NCBI RefSeq assembly: GCF_000296835.1
Contig: NZ_CAKE01000022.1
Coordinates: 1 to 64,000, forward strand
Source of the DNA: Lactobacillus hominis DSM 23910 = CRBIP 24.179
Lineage (GTDB): Bacteria; Bacillota; Bacilli; Lactobacillales; Lactobacillaceae
Length of the DNA stretch: 64,000 nucleotides
Reading direction: 5' to 3'
Shown here piece by piece: positions 24,279 through 34,172 of this stretch; position 1 is the stretch's first letter; every line of letters begins with the position of its first letter. Position numbers and translations under genes: made by a program. The notes beneath the pieces were generated by a model. The model saw nothing but the letters and a program-made list of their open reading frames with translations. It did no database searches and was not told where the DNA came from.

Positions 24279-24768
24279 TTACACTGATTTTGGTTCTGGC
24301 TTACCTAAGATCATTGTTGCAACTCTTGTTCCTGCCCAAACAGCAATAAATGAAGCAAAGTAAGAAACAACAAAGAAAATTAACCAATCATGCACGCAGC
24401 CATTAATCCAAGTTTGCATTCTAGCAGCTTGTGGTATAGCTGGATTGTAGAAAATACTTTGTCCACTACAAATCAAAGTATTGAATGTATTCAATACAGC
24501 AGAAGGAATTAATGCTTGAACTAAGTTAAAGCTGACTGTACCTTCTTTTAAGTGGAATAATTTTGCTAGCCAGTTGCCCCAGTCGTTGTAAGGAACAAAC
24601 AAACTAATGACAAAGACGATCATAAAGATTTCTGCCCATAACTTAAAAATTACGGTCCAGTTCATACCCAAATTATCAACTAATGCGACGGCTACAGCCC
24701 ATCACAAATCCCATGATGATTGAAAGCACAGTAGTAATAATTGTGCCAAAATGACTCTTTAAAAACAT
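24279..24768 (-). pseudogene. Frameshifted small membrane protein (DUF2798-like)
   Basis: Translation from the ATG at 24768 reads MFLKSHFGTIITTVLSIIMG, then runs to a stop after 30 codons. The downstream frame continues AVAVALVDN then MNWTVIFKLWAEIFMIVFVI, with four hydrophobic helices in total. The two parts join without a break if the G-run at 24698-24700 (CCC on the plus strand) had two bases instead of three. The intact product would be a membrane protein of about 162 residues resembling the DUF2798 family. It lies 30 bp downstream of the flavin reductase gene and is probably in its operon. A sequencing error or phase variation in the short homopolymer is possible. Confidence 0.75.
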
Positions 24769-24798
24769 CCTAATTCACTCTTTTCTTGTCCTAAGCAA

Positions 24799-26682
24799 TT
24801 AATGAGCTGAGGCACCAGTACTTGCATCGCTATTATTTTCTTCAAAGGCAGTATTAGCTGCGATGCGACCAAAGGTAAAGATATCAGCTAATGAGTTTCC
24901 ACCTAAACGGTTACCTGCGTGAATACCACCGGCATTTTCACCAGCACTGTAAAGTCCCTTAATTGGCTCTCCTTGCTTATTCAACACGCGAGCCTTAGTA
25001 TCGATTACTAAACCACCCATGGTATGGTGGATAGCTGGCTTACGTGGTGTTGCGTAAAATGGACCAACTTCGCATTTAAGCCCTAAAACATTCTTATGAA
25101 ATTCTGGATCAGATCCTTGGTCAACATAAGAGTTGTAAGTCTTAATGGTTTCTACTAAAGTATCAGGATCCATGCCAATTTGTTTTGCCAAACCTTCTAA
25201 AGTATTATCTCTAAATAAGGTTCCGGCCTCAACTTGGGCATCAAGTGATTCCTGAGTAGTGTTATAAGCAGTATCCTTAATCTTGTCATCAGCAATCAAG
25301 TAGAACAAGCCACCGTTAGCAATTGCTGCTTTAGCCAAAGTATCACGTTCCGCAAACTCATTTACAAAACGCTTACCCTTTTGATTAACCATGATGAAGT
25401 TTGCAGGTGGAGTTTGAACACCAGTAAAGATTTCACCAGTCTTAGGATCAGATACAGGCATCAATTGGATAAAGCCCATGCCGAACAAATCAGCGCCAGC
25501 TTCAAGTCCCAAATTAATACCATCGCCGGTGATAGATGGTGAGTTAGTTGTGGCAATATCGTCGTCAATCTTTTGCCAGTAAGTGTTGTACTTTTGAACC
25601 ATTTTCGTGTTAGCACCAAAACCACCAGCAGTTAAAATGACAGCTTTGGCATGAATAGTAACTTTACTGCCGTCTTTTCTTTGAGCAACTACGCCTTTAA
25701 CTACGTCATCTTCGATGATCAAGTCCATTGCACGAGTTTCAGTTAAAAGATGTGCCCCATGTGCTTTAACCCAGTCTCCTAAAATATGAATATAGGCATA
25801 ACCCATTGGTTCAACTGGCTTATGTCCTCGACGCCAGAGTCCACCAACTGGCTCAGTTACGTCGTCATTATCAAACTTAACGCCCAAATCAGCTAACCAC
25901 TTAACTGAATTCAAAGCATTAATTACTAATTCATGGACTAAAGCATATTTACCGTGAATTTCATTGCCCTTTAAGTCAGTTCTCTTACCACCTAAGTAAG
26001 TTTGAATTTCGTGAAGTAAGGTCGAATCAAATAAGTAATCTGCACCTAAACCAATGTAGTCTTGAATTTGTTTTTGCAGTTTCTTAAAGTCTTCCTGATA
26101 TTCTGGATCGATTTTTTCAATTGGAGTTGCAGCAAGTTCTATTAAGGTGTCTTTTTCACCAGGCAAAGCCTTAAATTTTTCTTGCCATTCAGGTTCAGCA
26201 GCATTCATTGGGCCACCAGCACGGCTAGTGTTACCACCAATTTGTGGGTACTTTTCCAAGATGACTACATCTTCGTCATGTTGAATTGAACGAACTGCTG
26301 CAGCAAGGCCGGCACCACCAGCACCGACAACAACAACGTCGGTCGTCATTTCTTCATCTTGAGCTTTTTGTGAAGCAGGTTTAGCGCGATTCTTCCATTC
26401 GTTGCTATCGCCACCAGCTTCGTCAATTGCTTGGGCTACTCCATCGATTACTCCGTGGCTAGAAATAGTAGCACCAGAAACAGTATCAACATTCAAAGTT
26501 TGGTTATCAACGATTTGCTTAGGCAAACGTTTAAATACTTCGTCAGCTACGCCACGAGTTTCGCCGCTTGAATCAATACTGATGGCAGCGATCTTATCTT
26601 CATCGATTGTAACTTCCATTGGCATAAAGCTTGATCCATGTCCCTTAGCTTTTACTTCGTATTTTCCTGATTTCATATTCAT
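24799..26682 (-). CDS. FMN/FAD flavoprotein reductase (fumarate/urocanate reductase family)
   Basis: This 627-residue soluble protein has an N-terminal FMN-binding domain with the flavinylation motif SGATISSHG (about residues 68-76, Thr carrying FMN). A FAD-dependent fumarate-reductase domain follows, starting [18 protein letters not shown] at about 113. Catalytic motifs HTMGGLVID and the C-terminal [19 protein letters not shown] are present. No heme motif or signal peptide is seen. The electron acceptor may be fumarate or a related enoate. The tail ends [12 protein letters not shown], a motif also at the end of pyruvate oxidase in this window. AGGAG precedes the ATG. It is divergent from a LysR gene, a likely regulator. 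Confidence 0.88.
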   Translation of the reverse strand: MNMKSGKYEVKAKGHGSSFMPMEVTIDEDKIAAISIDSSGETRGVADEVFKRLPKQIVDNQTLNVDTVSGATISSHGVIDGVAQAIDEAGGDSNEWKNRAKPASQKAQDEEMTTDVVVVGAGGAGLAAAVRSIQHDEDVVILEKYPQIGGNTSRAGGPMNAAEPEWQEKFKALPGEKDTLIELAATPIEKIDPEYQEDFKKLQKQIQDYIGLGADYLFDSTLLHEIQTYLGGKRTDLKGNEIHGKYALVHELVINALNSVKWLADLGVKFDNDDVTEPVGGLWRRGHKPVEPMGYAYIHILGDWVKAHGAHLLTETRAMDLIIEDDVVKGVVAQRKDGSKVTIHAKAVILTAGGFGANTKMVQKYNTYWQKIDDDIATTNSPSITGDGINLGLEAGADLFGMGFIQLMPVSDPKTGEIFTGVQTPPANFIMVNQKGKRFVNEFAERDTLAKAAIANGGLFYLIADDKIKDTAYNTTQESLDAQVEAGTLFRDNTLEGLAKQIGMDPDTLVETIKTYNSYVDQGSDPEFHKNVLGLKCEVGPFYATPRKPAIHHTMGGLVIDTKARVLNKQGEPIKGLYSAGENAGGIHAGNRLGGNSLADIFTFGRIAANTAFEENNSDASTGASAH

Positions 26683-26816
26683 AATTATTAACTCCTAAAA
26701 ACGTTTCCAATTGCTTTACAAGTTTATTTTATCGACCCTTTATTTTTTAGTGAAATAGTTTTATTACAAGTACGCTATAATAAAATTATTATCGCTATAT
26801 ATACAGAGGTTTATTT

Positions 26817-27743
26817 ATGAACGATCCTGACGAACTACTCCATACCTTGGATATGCTCTTAAAAGAAAGTAATTTTACTAAAGCAGCACGCGAGCTCTAT
26901 ATTTCTCAGCCCTATTTAACGCAATTAATTAAGCGAATTGAAAAAAGAGTGGGAGCTAAAATTATCAACCGCGATGTCCAGCCTTTTACGTTGACGGAAG
27001 CTGGTTTGATTTATTACAAATATCTAGAAACGATTTCTTATGACGGCTTGCAGCTAGAAAGACAGCTGGCGCAATTTTCTCATCCAGAAAAAGAAATCAT
27101 CCGAATTGGTATTTTAGAAAGTTTGGGCTCTTATTTACTTCCGGCAATTCTGTCCTCTTTCTTACAAAAGCATCCCAATGCCGAAATTCAGCTCTTTGAA
27201 GCTTTCCCTAGAAAAACTGAAAAGCGTCTTTTAAATGAGGAAATCGACTGCTATATTGGTCAAACGCCCGATGCTATTTCTCGAGGATTAGATTTTTATA
27301 CTAACGGTGGCGAGCAATACTATATCGTCATCCCATCAAATTCGAAATACTTTCAGCCAAACAAGTTTATCTTAGAACCAGATGAATTAGACATCAAAGA
27401 ATTGCTCAGCCAGCCACTAGTTTTGAGCCAGCCAGAGTCGGCGATTCGGCACCAGATAAATGGATTGTTGCAAACGTTTCACGTGAAACCACATATTGTT
27501 ATGGAAAGCAATAGCGTAATTACGGTTGCTAACCTTGCAGTTAATGGCATTGGTTTAACCATTTCTTCAGCAAGTATTCTCAAGCGCTTGCGCCATCAGC
27601 CAATTAATTTATTGCCGCTCGATCGCAGCTTAATCATGATTAAGTTCTTTATTGCAGTAAAACAAGGGCGTAAACATTCACAAGCTTTGCAAGATTTAAT
27701 CAAAACCTTCCAGCAAATCAAACTAGAACCATCAATTCACTAA
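26817..27743 (+). CDS. LysR-family transcriptional regulator
   Basis: This 308-residue protein has an N-terminal winged HTH (TKAARELYISQPYLTQLIKRIEKRVGA, about residues 20-46) and a C-terminal periplasmic-binding-protein-like effector domain from about 90. It is divergent from the flavin reductase operon with 134 bp between, the usual layout for a LysR gene and its target. A good -10, TATAAT, lies in the gap at about 26775. The coding sequence contains a perfect parS palindrome at 27476-27489. The effector is unknown. Confidence 0.88.
   Translation: MNDPDELLHTLDMLLKESNFTKAARELYISQPYLTQLIKRIEKRVGAKIINRDVQPFTLTEAGLIYYKYLETISYDGLQLERQLAQFSHPEKEIIRIGILESLGSYLLPAILSSFLQKHPNAEIQLFEAFPRKTEKRLLNEEIDCYIGQTPDAISRGLDFYTNGGEQYYIVIPSNSKYFQPNKFILEPDELDIKELLSQPLVLSQPESAIRHQINGLLQTFHVKPHIVMESNSVITVANLAVNGIGLTISSASILKRLRHQPINLLPLDRSLIMIKFFIAVKQGRKHSQALQDLIKTFQQIKLEPSIH
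27475..27490. other. parS-like site 3 (inside the LysR gene)
   Basis: CGTTTCACGTGAAACC contains the perfect palindrome GTTTCACGTGAAAC, the parS core. It is embedded in coding sequence, as parS sites often are. Confidence 0.88.
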
Positions 27744-27749
27744 AAAATA

Positions 27750-27781
27750 AAAGGGATCGGAAAATTTTCCAATCCCTTTTT
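27750..27781. terminator. Terminator between lysR and the ROK kinase
   Basis: A near-perfect hairpin runs from AAAGGGATCGGAAAA to TTTTCCAATCCCTTT, with T-runs on both strands, between convergent genes. Confidence 0.85.
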
Positions 27782-27808
27782 GAGTTGAGTAGTAAAGTTT
27801 ATTTTTAA

Positions 27809-28693
27809 TTATTTATTTTCTAATGCTGCACGAGCTAATTCAAAATCGCCTAGCGTAGCCGAACCATTATCTGCAACTGCCGGAGTGACAATTAACTCAT
27901 CTAAGTCTGGAGTTGCAACATAGTTATTATTGAATTGATCAAAGAATTTACGTACTTTGACTAAATCATCTTCGTTTAAGACAGAGCCACCAACAACCAT
28001 TACATCAGGTCTTAAAGTCATATAAGCATTATACAAACATTGGGCAACGTAATATGCCACATAAGTAAAGACCTTGTTATCACGGCTCAATTTTTCACCA
28101 GGAATTCCGGTTCTAGCTTCAAGAGAAGGACCAGCAGCCATCCCTTCAACACATTTATTTTGGTGGAATGGACACTTGCCTTCATAATCATCGCCTGGAT
28201 ATGGCGTAACCAAAGTATGGCCGATTTCTGGGTGATTGTTTAAGCCAACGAACTTTCCAGCTTGAACGATTCCAGCGCCAACTCCCGTCCCAATTGTAAT
28301 GTAAAAGTAAGTCTTACTATCATCTTTACCGCGGGCAATATATTCGCCATAACAAGATGCATTAACATCAGTAGTCATTGCTACTGGAACGCCTAATTCT
28401 TTTTCAAAGTAGCCTTTAACGTTTGTTCCAGACCAACCACGTTTTGGCGTATCCAAAATATAACCGAAAGTTCTGGAATTAGGATTAATATCAATCGGGC
28501 CAAAAGTACCGATTCCTAAAGCATTTACTGGATACTCTTTAAAGAATTGAGCAGTTTTAGCCAAAGTTTCTTTAGAATCAGTCGTAGGAATTCTCTTGCG
28601 TGCTACAACTTCACCAGTTTCTGCATCTTGAACTGCGGCGATAAACTTAGTTCCGCCAGCTTCAATACTGCCGAGATATGTCTTTTCTGTCAT
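27809..28693 (-). CDS. scrK: ROK-family fructokinase
   Basis: This 294-residue sugar kinase is of the ROK family. It shows the phosphate loop GSIEAGGTKF at the N-terminus, the catalytic TTDVNASCYGEY and ITIGTGVGAGI, and the zinc-binding set EIGHT and GKCPFHQNKCVEG (His and Cys ligands), which is typical of the fructokinase branch. It should convert fructose to fructose-6-phosphate. It is monocistronic and convergent with lysR. The sucrose operon is not nearby. Confidence 0.85.
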   Translation of the reverse strand: MTEKTYLGSIEAGGTKFIAAVQDAETGEVVARKRIPTTDSKETLAKTAQFFKEYPVNALGIGTFGPIDINPNSRTFGYILDTPKRGWSGTNVKGYFEKELGVPVAMTTDVNASCYGEYIARGKDDSKTYFYITIGTGVGAGIVQAGKFVGLNNHPEIGHTLVTPYPGDDYEGKCPFHQNKCVEGMAAGPSLEARTGIPGEKLSRDNKVFTYVAYYVAQCLYNAYMTLRPDVMVVGGSVLNEDDLVKVRKFFDQFNNNYVATPDLDELIVTPAVADNGSATLGDFELARAALENK

Positions 28694-28793
28694 TTCATTT
28701 TCACCCTTTTTATATAGATTTTTTGTTTTTTAGATAATACGCTCTTATATTATAAAGAAGATTATGGTAAAAAGTAAGTGCTTTCAATGTAAA

Positions 28794-28847
28794 AAATGTC
28801 ATTTATCGCCATACCATCTATGGCAACTAAATGACATTTATTTTTTT
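28794..28847 (-). terminator. Terminator of the rpsF-to-dnaB block
   Basis: The long hairpin has outer arms AAATGTCATTTA and TAAATGACATTT and inner arms GCCATA/TATGGC. T-runs flank it on both strands. It lies directly after the dnaB stop. Confidence 0.85.
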
Positions 28848-28853
28848 AGCCCT

Positions 28854-30233
28854 TTATTTGCTTGGATCATCATGCGTGTAATCCAGGTTAGAAAATCTGT
28901 TATATGGCTTAGAGAACATCAATTTAACGGTTCCTCTACTACCAGAACGGTTCTTTTCAATGATAACTTCAACTTCACCATTATCTTGTTCTGCCTCGAC
29001 TTCGCCATCATCGCTGTCTTCATTTTCATCGCGATAATAATCATCACGATATAAGAAAGCAACAATATCAGCATCCTGTTCAATGGAACCAGATTCACGA
29101 ATATCTGATAAAACTGGCCGCTTATCTTGTCTTTGTTCAACTGAACGCGACAACTGCGATAGTGCAATTACTGGAATGTGCAGCTCTTTAGCTAACTTTT
29201 TTAACTGACGCGAAATAGCAGAAACTTCTTGCTGACGCGACTCGCTTCTTGGACCTTCGATCAACTGCAAGTAGTCGATTACAACTAGGCCTAAGTTACC
29301 TTTTTCTTTAGCTAAACGGCGTGCTTTAGCCCTGATTTCGCTCATTTTAATGCCAGGAGTATCATCAATATAAATACTCGTCCGATCAAGCGAACCAGCT
29401 GCGACAACCAATTTGCGCCATTCATCTTCAGTTAATTGACCAGTTCTAAGGTGCTGCGAATCAATCAAGCCTTCTGAAGCCAGCATTCTTTGCACTAACT
29501 GATCAGCACCCATTTCTAGAGAAAACATGGCAACGGTCTTATCCGTATGCAGTCCCACAAATTGTGCTACGTTTAGGGCAAAGGCCGTTTTACCAACACC
29601 AGGACGCGCTGCTAGGATAATCAATTCATCATCATGAAATCCTGTCGTCATTTTATCTAATTCTTGAAAGCCTGTTGGTAGGCCCGTCACCATATTTCCA
29701 TCGTCAGGAATATTATTAATGGCTTCGACAGTTTCATTTAAAACGTCATGGATCGATTTAAAGCCTCCTGAAGCATTTTCCTGGGAAACATTCATAATTG
29801 AACTTTCGGCATTATCTAAGATGTCTGTGACGTCGTCAGAGCCTTCTATGGCATTTTGAATGATACGTTGACTTGTTGTAATTAAATTACGCAATAATGC
29901 TTTTCGCTTAACAATTTGTGCATAATAAGTCACGTGCACTGCCGTTGGCGTAGCAATTGCTAATTGAGAAACATAAGCTAGTCCGCCGATGTCTTCAAGC
30001 TGATTTTTCTTTTTTAATTCATCTTGCAATGTCACAACGTCAATAGCGCTGCCACGATCTGCAATATCAATCATTGCGCTAAAAACCAGACGATTAGCAT
30101 GTTCATAAAAATCGTCTGGTTCTAGTATATCTGAAGCTTCAATAATCGCTTCTGGGTTTAAAAAGACGGCACCTAAGACCGCCTTTTCTGCCTCACTATC
30201 ATGAGGTATTTGTTGAGAAACAACATTATCCAT
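28854..30233 (-). CDS. dnaB: Replicative DNA helicase DnaB
   Basis: This 459-residue hexameric helicase (called DnaC in Bacillus) has an N-terminal primase-interacting domain (residues about 10-110), a linker, and a RecA-like motor with Walker A ARPGVGKTA, Walker B LGLVVIDYLQL and the ALSQLSRSVEQR loop. It unwinds the fork ahead of the polymerase. It lies 6 bp downstream of rplI, the usual Lactobacillales order. The tail has an acidic stretch rich in E and D. A Noc-site-like palindrome (29776-29789) lies within the gene. Confidence 0.96.
   Translation of the reverse strand: MDNVVSQQIPHDSEAEKAVLGAVFLNPEAIIEASDILEPDDFYEHANRLVFSAMIDIADRGSAIDVVTLQDELKKKNQLEDIGGLAYVSQLAIATPTAVHVTYYAQIVKRKALLRNLITTSQRIIQNAIEGSDDVTDILDNAESSIMNVSQENASGGFKSIHDVLNETVEAINNIPDDGNMVTGLPTGFQELDKMTTGFHDDELIILAARPGVGKTAFALNVAQFVGLHTDKTVAMFSLEMGADQLVQRMLASEGLIDSQHLRTGQLTEDEWRKLVVAAGSLDRTSIYIDDTPGIKMSEIRAKARRLAKEKGNLGLVVIDYLQLIEGPRSESRQQEVSAISRQLKKLAKELHIPVIALSQLSRSVEQRQDKRPVLSDIRESGSIEQDADIVAFLYRDDYYRDENEDSDDGEVEAEQDNGEVEVIIEKNRSGSRGTVKLMFSKPYNRFSNLDYTHDDPSK
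29776..29789. other. Noc-binding-site-like palindrome 3
   Basis: The core TTTCCTGGGAAA fits TTTCCYRGGAAA, but the outer bases diverge. It is inside dnaB. Confidence 0.4.
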
Positions 30234-30239
30234 TTTTAA

Positions 30240-30695
30240 TTAATCTTGCTCCGTAATATGAACGCGAACTGTTGATTCTACGCCTTTGAACAACTTAACT
30301 GGTACATTAGTATAACCTAAAGACTTAATTGGTTCAGGCAATGATAATTTACGTTTATCAATCTTAATGCCGTATTGCTTTTCTAAGCCCTCAACAATCT
30401 TCTTACCAGAAATTGATCCAAACAAACGTGAATCAGTACCAGCCTTAGATTTAAAGTTAACAATAGTCTTGTCATCTTCAAGTTGCTTTTTAATTTCTTG
30501 TGCTTCAGCTTTTTGAGCCTCATACGCATCTTTTTCTGCCTTTTCAAGGCGCTTTAAAGTATTAAGGTTTGAACTAGTAGCTTCTTTAGCAAGTCCTTTT
30601 TTAATTAAAAAGTTTTGAGCGTATCCATCTGGAACTTCCTTAACTTGGCCTCTTTTACCTTTTCCTCTAACATCTTGAGTAAAAATAACTTTCAT
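30240..30695 (-). CDS. rplI: 50S ribosomal protein L9
   Basis: This 151-residue protein has the L9 signature [20 protein letters not shown] at the N-terminus, a long helix and a C-terminal rRNA-binding domain. Length matches the family. AGGAG precedes the ATG. It lies between gdpP (11 bp upstream) and dnaB, so the three are probably co-transcribed. Confidence 0.97.
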   Translation of the reverse strand: MKVIFTQDVRGKGKRGQVKEVPDGYAQNFLIKKGLAKEATSSNLNTLKRLEKAEKDAYEAQKAEAQEIKKQLEDDKTIVNFKSKAGTDSRLFGSISGKKIVEGLEKQYGIKIDKRKLSLPEPIKSLGYTNVPVKLFKGVESTVRVHITEQD

Positions 30696-30706
30696 AACTA
30701 TTACTC

Positions 30707-32725
30707 CTATTCATTTTCTTTTAAATATTCATCAATTGCCTTAAGCAATTCGTCTTTTGCTTGCTCAACTGTTACATCTTCAAGCTGAGTAGCCGCATTA
30801 GACAAGTGACCGCCACCGCCTAATTTTTCCATGATTACTTGAACATTGATTTCACCCATAGAGCGAGCCGAAATTCCAATAGTAGTCTTACTGCGTCTGG
30901 CAATCGCAAAACTTGCATCTACATGCTCTAATGATAGAGCAGTATCAGCTGCTTGAGCCACAATAACTGGGTTATAAATTTGATCATTTTCACCCATTAA
31001 AAGCGCCATATTCGGCTTGATCATTTCAATAGTTGATACTAAATGGCTGCGCTGCAAGTAATTATTGATATTTTCTTTTAATAACTCTGCCACAACTGTT
31101 GAATCTGCTCCAATTGAACGTAAATAACTAGCTGCATCAAAGGTTCTAGTTCCTGTACGCAAGGAGAACTCTTTAGAATCAACTGTAATTCCGGCCAGCA
31201 TGCCAGATGCTTCAAGTGGACTTAACACGCCCTCTCCGCCTTGTGGCTGGTATTCAATCATTTCAGTTACAAGCTCACAAGTCGAAGATGCATATGGCTC
31301 AATATAAACTAGCATTGGATTTTCAGGAAATTCTTCACCACGTCTATGGTGGTCAATAACAATCAACCTATTCTTCAATCTATTATATAGTAACTGGTCA
31401 TAAGTAATTGAGTACTTAGAGTGGTCAGTTAATACTAGCAATGAATCATCGGTTGCCTGATCTAATGCATCTCCAGGACTGATAAAAATATCTTTATCAA
31501 TTCCAGCTGCTTTCATTTTAGCAACTAATCGCCCAACATCATAGTTCACATGTTCAGTATCTAAAACAACATTAGCTTTAACGCCGTGAACTTGCGCAAT
31601 TTTCACAATTCCAATTGCAGATCCAATCGCATCTAAATCTGGATTGCGGTGTCCTTGAACAAAAACTCGATCAACGCCTTTAAATAATTCTTCAAGTGCT
31701 TGAGAAACCATTCTTGCACGAACGCGGGTCCGTTTTTCCATTGGGTTAGACTTACCGCCATAAAAGCGAGCATCTTTACCAGGCCGCTTAACTACAACCT
31801 GATCACCGCCTCGTCCAAGAGCTAAGTCCAAGTTCGATTGAGCTTGATCCGCAATTTCGTTCAAACTTTCAGAACCAAAGGCAATTCCGATAGATAAAGT
31901 AAGTGGCGTATTGCGACGACTTGATTCTTTTCTAATTTTATCTAAGATTGAGAACTTATCTTCTTCCATCTTATCCAAATCAGAAACGTGAGCCAGCAAA
32001 ATAAAGTGGTCCTCATCAATTCGCTTCAAATATGCATGGAATTGTTTAGCATATTCATTGAGCGATTTTTGAACGTATGAACTCATATCGGTCAAATCTT
32101 GATCGCTCATGGCCTGGCTTAATTCATCATAATTATCAATAAAAATTAGGGCAATTGCCAAACGTTGCTGCTTATATTTTTCTTCGATATTAGCATACTT
32201 AGTAATATCAAAAAGATAAACGACGCCGAGATTATTTTGGACGACCATTTCAAATTTATGATTGCCCCAAGTAATTACTCGGTTTTGCGAAGTTTTATCA
32301 TCAATTGCTTCATTAATGAACTGATAAAGCTGCGGATCGACTGATTTAATCGATGATCCAATGGCGTCTTTATCTTTTAAATAAAGCTGCAGATAAGGAT
32401 TAATCCATTGAATCTGTTGATCATCATCATATAGCAAAATACCTAGCGGCATTTTAATCATAGCTTCTTGTTCGCCGCGTTTTATTCTGTAAGATAAATT
32501 GGCCGCATAATTATTAGCATTGCCAGCGAGTACATATGTCCCGTATACTGCAAACGCACAAGTCAAGACAAACAACAAAAACATCGCTAAGCCATAAAGC
32601 GGGCTAATCAAAAAGCCGATAATGGCTCCAATTAGGGATAGCACTAAGATAATAATTAGAGATGCTGTTAATCTTGAATCCTTAATGAATGCAGGCAATT
32701 CTAATTTTCGTAAAAAATCTTTCAT
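30707..32725 (-). CDS. gdpP: Cyclic-di-AMP phosphodiesterase GdpP (DHH family)
   Basis: This 672-residue membrane protein degrades c-di-AMP to pApA and so affects wall, potassium and osmotic control. It has two N-terminal membrane helices (about 17-65), a PAS-like domain, a degenerate GGDEF domain, and a DHH domain with [10 protein letters not shown] and [14 protein letters not shown]1 domain with [11 protein letters not shown] ends the protein. I start at the ATG at 32725, preceded by GAAAGGATC; the ATG 27 bases upstream has no ribosome site. It is first in a gdpP-rplI-dnaB operon. Its promoter overlaps a perfect DnaA box. Confidence 0.94.
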   Translation of the reverse strand: MKDFLRKLELPAFIKDSRLTASLIIILVLSLIGAIIGFLISPLYGLAMFLLFVLTCAFAVYGTYVLAGNANNYAANLSYRIKRGEQEAMIKMPLGILLYDDDQQIQWINPYLQLYLKDKDAIGSSIKSVDPQLYQFINEAIDDKTSQNRVITWGNHKFEMVVQNNLGVVYLFDITKYANIEEKYKQQRLAIALIFIDNYDELSQAMSDQDLTDMSSYVQKSLNEYAKQFHAYLKRIDEDHFILLAHVSDLDKMEEDKFSILDKIRKESSRRNTPLTLSIGIAFGSESLNEIADQAQSNLDLALGRGGDQVVVKRPGKDARFYGGKSNPMEKRTRVRARMVSQALEELFKGVDRVFVQGHRNPDLDAIGSAIGIVKIAQVHGVKANVVLDTEHVNYDVGRLVAKMKAAGIDKDIFISPGDALDQATDDSLLVLTDHSKYSITYDQLLYNRLKNRLIVIDHHRRGEEFPENPMLVYIEPYASSTCELVTEMIEYQPQGGEGVLSPLEASGMLAGITVDSKEFSLRTGTRTFDAASYLRSIGADSTVVAELLKENINNYLQRSHLVSTIEMIKPNMALLMGENDQIYNPVIVAQAADTALSLEHVDASFAIARRSKTTIGISARSMGEINVQVIMEKLGGGGHLSNAATQLEDVTVEQAKDELLKAIDEYLKENE

Positions 32726-32783
32726 AAAGATCCTTTCTGATTGCATTAACATCTAGAAAATAGTGTACACTGCGTTAATTTAT

Positions 32784-32816
32784 ATTATACCCTAGTAAAG
32801 AATGATGTGTGGATAA
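32784..32816 (-). promoter_or_regulatory. gdpP promoter overlapping a perfect DnaA box
   Basis: On the minus strand TATAAT (32784-32789) is a perfect -10. Seventeen to eighteen bases upstream the -35 region falls on TTATCCACA (32808-32816), a perfect DnaA box. The -35 itself is poor (about CCACAC). Confidence 0.6.
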
Positions 32817-32840
32817 TTTAAAGAGCAAAAGCCAAATAAA

Positions 32841-32862
32841 AGATATCCACATGTGGATATCT
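32841..32862. other. Perfect 22-bp palindrome of two inverted DnaA-like boxes
   Basis: The core ATATCCACATGTGGATAT holds two overlapping inverted copies of ATATCCACA, each one base from the DnaA box TTATCCACA. It lies 25 bp from the perfect box in the gdpP promoter. Confidence 0.65.
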
Positions 32863-32867
32863 AAAAT

Positions 32868-32893
32868 AAAAAAGAGCAACTTTTTGCTCTTTT
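32868..32893 (-). terminator. Terminator of corA
   Basis: The arms AAAAGAGCAA and TTGCTCTTTT flank a short loop, with a T-run on the minus strand. It lies just after the corA stop. Confidence 0.8.
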
Positions 32894-32894
32894 A

Positions 32895-33812
32895 TCACAT
32901 CATATCATGTTTCTTCAAGTACCACAGCAAAACTAGCATTACTAAAATGGTGCCAATTGTAATCAAAATCCAGTCAGCCGTGCTATTGAGAATCGGCAAT
33001 TTAACGTTCATCCCGAAAAATCCAGTAACAATAGTCGGAATAGTTAAAAGCAGCGACCAAACCGTTAAGAACTGCATGGTATTGTTTAGGTTGTTATTCA
33101 AAATATTATTAGACGTTTTAGAAATTTCTTCAGTCACTTCGTTATAGATCTTAACCATCTGCGATGATTGCTGAACTTCGATGATAATGTCATCACACAT
33201 TTCTTCTTCAGATGCATTCATATGTAGACCTGATTTTTTATTTTTAACAGTTTCAAGCATCATTAAATTAGTTCTAATTGAACTAGATAAGAAGACTAAA
33301 CTTTTTTCTACTTGAGCTAGTGCCTGCAAATCTTTATTTTTAATTCGACCACTTAAGTGACTATCTAAAACAATACGTTCACTATTTAACTGACTTAAAG
33401 CTCTTTGGAAATATTTAGTTACCGAAAATAGAATCGCAAAAACTAATTCTTTTTCACTATGGATTGTTTCATCAGTTTTTTGACGAAAATCTTCAATCAT
33501 ATAAGTCGTATCTGGAGTATGGACCGTAAATAAAGTACCACTAACCATCAAAAATTTAATTGGCAACGTTGTAAAATGGTCTGCATCTTCAGTTGGCCAA
33601 ATCGGTACATCGTAAACGAACAAGTCACTATTAGTAATATAATCGTGATCAAAGTGAGGACGTTCATGAAGGTCGTTGATATAAGAAATAATCTCTGAAG
33701 TAAGATGGAACTTAGATTTAAGTATTCGAATATCATGATCATCTAAATTGTAGATATCATACCACTTATATTTAAAATCGTATTGGCCTGGTAAACTTTG
33801 TTTAATGATCAT
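32895..33812 (-). CDS. corA: CorA-family magnesium/divalent-cation transporter
   Basis: This 305-residue protein has a long cytoplasmic domain and two C-terminal membrane helices. The pore signature GMN occurs in GFFGMNVKLP between them, and a KK-rich tail ends the protein. It should form a pentameric Mg channel in the membrane. I start at the ATG at 33812, preceded by AAAGGGG; 51 upstream codons in the frame run through the terminator of the rpsR operon and are not coding. It is monocistronic, between two terminators. Confidence 0.88.
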   Translation of the reverse strand: MIIKQSLPGQYDFKYKWYDIYNLDDHDIRILKSKFHLTSEIISYINDLHERPHFDHDYITNSDLFVYDVPIWPTEDADHFTTLPIKFLMVSGTLFTVHTPDTTYMIEDFRQKTDETIHSEKELVFAILFSVTKYFQRALSQLNSERIVLDSHLSGRIKNKDLQALAQVEKSLVFLSSSIRTNLMMLETVKNKKSGLHMNASEEEMCDDIIIEVQQSSQMVKIYNEVTEEISKTSNNILNNNLNNTMQFLTVWSLLLTIPTIVTGFFGMNVKLPILNSTADWILITIGTILVMLVLLWYLKKHDMM

Positions 33813-33864
33813 TGTCCAATCCCCTTTTTTAGCTTGCAGTACTATCATAACGCAAATAAGTAAT

Positions 33865-33896
33865 AAAAAAGAGTACCTTTCGGTACTCTTTTTTGC
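33865..33896 (-). terminator. Terminator of the rpsF-ssb-rpsR operon
   Basis: The perfect arms AAAAAAGAGTACC and GGTACTCTTTTTT have a TTTC loop. It lies right after rpsR. Confidence 0.92.
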
Positions 33897-33909
33897 TTTT
33901 TGATCTGTT

Positions 33910-34146
33910 TTAGTCTTCTGCGACAAATGGCAATAAGCCCATAACGCGAGCTCTCTTGATTGCAACAGTCAACTTGCGTTGATTCTTTGCGCTAGTGCCA
34001 GTGACACGACGTGGTAAAATCTTACCTCTTTCAGAGATAAAACGTTTCAACAAATCAACATCTTTGTAGTCGATGTAATCGATATGGTTAGCAGCAATGT
34101 AGTCAACCTTACGACGACGACGGCCACCTCTTCTTTGTTGAGCCAT
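33910..34146 (-). CDS. rpsR: 30S ribosomal protein S18
   Basis: This 78-residue basic protein begins [13 protein letters not shown] and has the family motif [18 protein letters not shown] then [16 protein letters not shown]. It binds S6 in the small subunit platform. I start at the ATG at 34146, with GAAAGGATC upstream. A TTG two codons earlier is unlikely. It follows ssb by 26 bp in the conserved rpsF-ssb-rpsR operon. Confidence 0.97.
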   Translation of the reverse strand: MAQQRRGGRRRRKVDYIAANHIDYIDYKDVDLLKRFISERGKILPRRVTGTSAKNQRKLTVAIKRARVMGLLPFVAED

Positions 34147-34172
34147 GTTCAAAGATCCTTTCTAGTTAAAAT

